Assembly: GCF_900637195.1 (NCBI RefSeq)
Contig: NZ_LR134356.1
Location: 682,001 to 746,000, forward strand
Reading direction: 5' to 3'
DNA length: 64,000 nt
Source of the DNA: Mycolicibacterium aurum
Lineage (GTDB): Bacteria; Actinomycetota; Actinomycetes; Mycobacteriales; Mycobacteriaceae
Positions within the stretch are counted from its first letter, which is position 1, and the number at the start of each line of letters is the position of its first letter. The translations under genes and the position numbers were made by a program. The notes under the pieces are model-generated. The model searched no databases and had not been told where the DNA came from. It saw nothing but the letters and a program-made list of their open reading frames with translations. Of this stretch, positions 62,716 through 64,000 are shown in pieces.

Positions 62716-63432
62716 TCAACCCGCTGCGGCGTCGCGCAACAGCTGTTGCAGCGCCTCCAGCGGGTCGCCGCCGACGTCGAGGGTGCGCGTATCCGGCAGC
62801 TCGCCCGGATCGGGCACCTCGGTGGGCGCGGCCGGGAGCGCGGGGGCAGCGGCCGGCGGCGGGGGTGGCGGTGGCGCGAGGGGTGCCACCGTCCCCAGGC
62901 CGTTGATCTTCGCCGTGACCCGGGCGGCGGCATCGGCGCGGACGGCCCGCCGGTCGGCATCGGGGTCGTCGTTGCCGGAGAAGCAGCCGTCGGGGGCGTC
63001 GGCGATCACCGACAGCGCGCTGTCGTAGCGCTGGCGCGCCACGTCGAGCCGCGCCTCCCAGGCGTCGATGTCGCCCTGGCGTTCTCTGACGAGCTCGAGG
63101 TTGACCCGCACCGGGCACGACTGGCTCGCGTCGGTGCGCGCCAGGACCGCGGAGAACTGCGCGTCGGCGTCGTCGAGCCGGTCTTCGAGCACTGCCAGCC
63201 CACCCGCGGCGAACGCGGCGTTGGCCGGTTCGGCGACGTTGAGGATCCGCAGCAGCGACACATCGTCCCGCAGCCCGCCGATCTCACCGGCGGCGAAGTG
63301 GCGTTGCGCCGAATCCCCGATCACCACCACCGATATCAGCTTCACCGCCAGCACCAGCGCAACGATCGCCACAGGCGCCGACAGCACCAGCAGCCGTCGT
63401 CGCATCCGCACCCTGGCCGGTACGTGGGTCAC
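62716..63432 (-). CDS. membrane-anchored protein of a VWA-type cluster
   Basis: 238 residues: one N-terminal membrane helix (RRLLVLSAPVAIVALVLAVKLISVVVIG), a helical tetratricopeptide-like region (about 40-150, ANAAFAAGGLAVLEDRLDDADAQFSAVLART) with two cysteines (SQSCPV, DGCFSG), and a Pro/Ala-rich C-terminus. It overlaps the VWA-domain gene by ATGA, so it belongs to that operon. The exact role is unknown. Confidence 0.72.
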   Translation of the reverse strand: MTHVPARVRMRRRLLVLSAPVAIVALVLAVKLISVVVIGDSAQRHFAAGEIGGLRDDVSLLRILNVAEPANAAFAAGGLAVLEDRLDDADAQFSAVLARTDASQSCPVRVNLELVRERQGDIDAWEARLDVARQRYDSALSVIADAPDGCFSGNDDPDADRRAVRADAAARVTAKINGLGTVAPLAPPPPPPPAAAPALPAAPTEVPDPGELPDTRTLDVGGDPLEALQQLLRDAAAG

Positions 63433-64000
63433 GGCAGCACCACCTTCCTTGTGGCCCTGGCGCGCAGCAGATCCCTTGTGGTCAGGTAGATCTCACTGAT
63501 CAGCAGCAGCGAGGCAAGCATGGTCAGGGCCCAGTACAGTTCGGTGCGGCGCGGCGTCCCGGGGTCCACCGCGTCGGTCATCGGCTGGTCCTCCGCCACC
63601 CCGATCCGGGGAAGCGCCTCCCCGGCGGCGCGCTGCACATAGGGCAGGCCGAGCTGATCGGCGATGCTGCGCAACGAGTTTCCTCCCGCGCTCCCGGTGC
63701 CGTAGCCGAGCACCGCTCCGCCGTCGATGCCGCCGGTGTCGAACACCCCCTGCGTCACGGTGGACTCTGCGGCACCCGAGCCCAGGTAATAGACCACATT
63801 CGGCGCCTGCGGATACTGCTGGCCGGCCGCTATCAGCTGATACCGCAACACGTTGGCGGCCGCGCCCGCGTTGACCTCGGTGCCGGCGGCGGTCGGGCCG
63901 GGATAGGGGTTGAGCGTCTCGACCACCGGCGTCAGGCTCCACGCGTCGGCCGACAGCGGCCAGTCGATGGCGGGCCGTGAGGCGAACGAGATCACGGCGA
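63429..64000 (-). CDS. VWA-domain membrane protein, C-terminal part (5' end outside window)
   Basis: The frame is open to the window edge. It begins AVISFASRPAIDWPLSADAWSL, the middle of a von Willebrand A domain (strand D and following), continues with the rest of the domain (YYLGSGAAESTVTQGVFDTGGIDGGAVLGYG) and ends in one membrane helix (YWALTMLASLLLISEIYLTT) and a basic tail. Such proteins occur with MoxR ATPases and DUF58 proteins in many actinobacteria; those partners would lie beyond 64000. Confidence 0.78.
   Translation of the reverse strand, partial: AVISFASRPAIDWPLSADAWSLTPVVETLNPYPGPTAAGTEVNAGAAANVLRYQLIAAGQQYPQAPNVVYYLGSGAAESTVTQGVFDTGGIDGGAVLGYGTGSAGGNSLRSIADQLGLPYVQRAAGEALPRIGVAEDQPMTDAVDPGTPRRTELYWALTMLASLLLISEIYLTTRDLLRARATRKVVLP

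Noticed and set aside
1..64000. tRNA, rRNA, IS elements, CRISPR arrays, prophage or integrase genes
   Set aside because: None recognised by eye on either strand; the region is a mycobacterial core segment with a few accessory genes.

Overview
This is a 64 kb piece of a GC-rich actinobacterial chromosome, almost certainly a rapidly growing mycobacterium (Mycolicibacterium type). From about 3.8 kb to 62 kb the gene order follows the Mycobacterium tuberculosis Rv0465c-Rv0531 interval (ramB-Rv0466-icl1-fadB2 ... hbhA ... murB-lprQ ... mshA ... senX3-regX3 ... proC ... hadD-serB1 ... hemACDB ... hemL-ccs operon). That comparison is from memory of the M. tuberculosis map; no search was run. No rRNA, tRNA, IS element, prophage or CRISPR array was seen.

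Layout. 0-3.8 kb: accessory edge with the end of a GGDEF protein, an alpha/beta hydrolase, a broken FAD monooxygenase gene divergent from a TetR regulator (two near-identical operators between them), and a carboxymuconolactone-decarboxylase-like gene. 3.8-8.7 kb: glyoxylate/fatty-acid block (ramB, acyl-ACP thioesterase-like gene, aceA, fadB2) with tandem RamB-type boxes before aceA. 8.7-12.7 kb: a DUF559 gene bracketed by related short palindromic repeats, PPK2-family kinase, TetR, DUF445 membrane protein. 12.8-16.4 kb: XRE regulator, hbhA, small envelope proteins, nitrilase. 16.5-19.5 kb: a ureohydrolase and a sodium:solute symporter transcribed divergently. 19.5-31.7 kb: murB, L,D-transpeptidase, mycothiol gene mshA, phosphoglycerate mutase and the phosphate-sensing SenX3-RegX3 pair. 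31.7-41.5 kb: ppx, proC, a BldC-like HTH, the 33-residue ribosomal protein bS22, lipid and mycolate genes. 41.6-46.6 kb: hemA-hemC-hemD-hemB. 46.6-54.5 kb: membrane proteins, MpaB-type oxygenase/TetR, a flavin/F420-like plus P450 group, and an NCS1 permease. 54.6-61.6 kb: hemL, a phosphatase and a system II cytochrome c maturation operon (thioredoxin-like lipoprotein, CcdA, ResB, CcsB) ending in a MinD/ParA-like ATPase. 61.6-64 kb: small membrane proteins and the start of a VWA-domain cluster cut by the window end.

The strongest discovery is the 369-bp gap at 17622-17990. It carries what read as two different classes of guanidine riboswitch on opposite strands: a guanidine-III (ykkC-III) motif directly before the ureohydrolase and a guanidine-I (ykkC) motif directly before the sodium:solute symporter. 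This recasts a gene that would normally be called agmatinase as a probable guanidine hydrolase, and the symporter as a probable guanidine-linked transporter: a compact guanidine response/assimilation module.

Compared with M. tuberculosis, umaA/pcaA, deoC, cmaA2 and mmpS2/mmpL2 are missing from their usual places.
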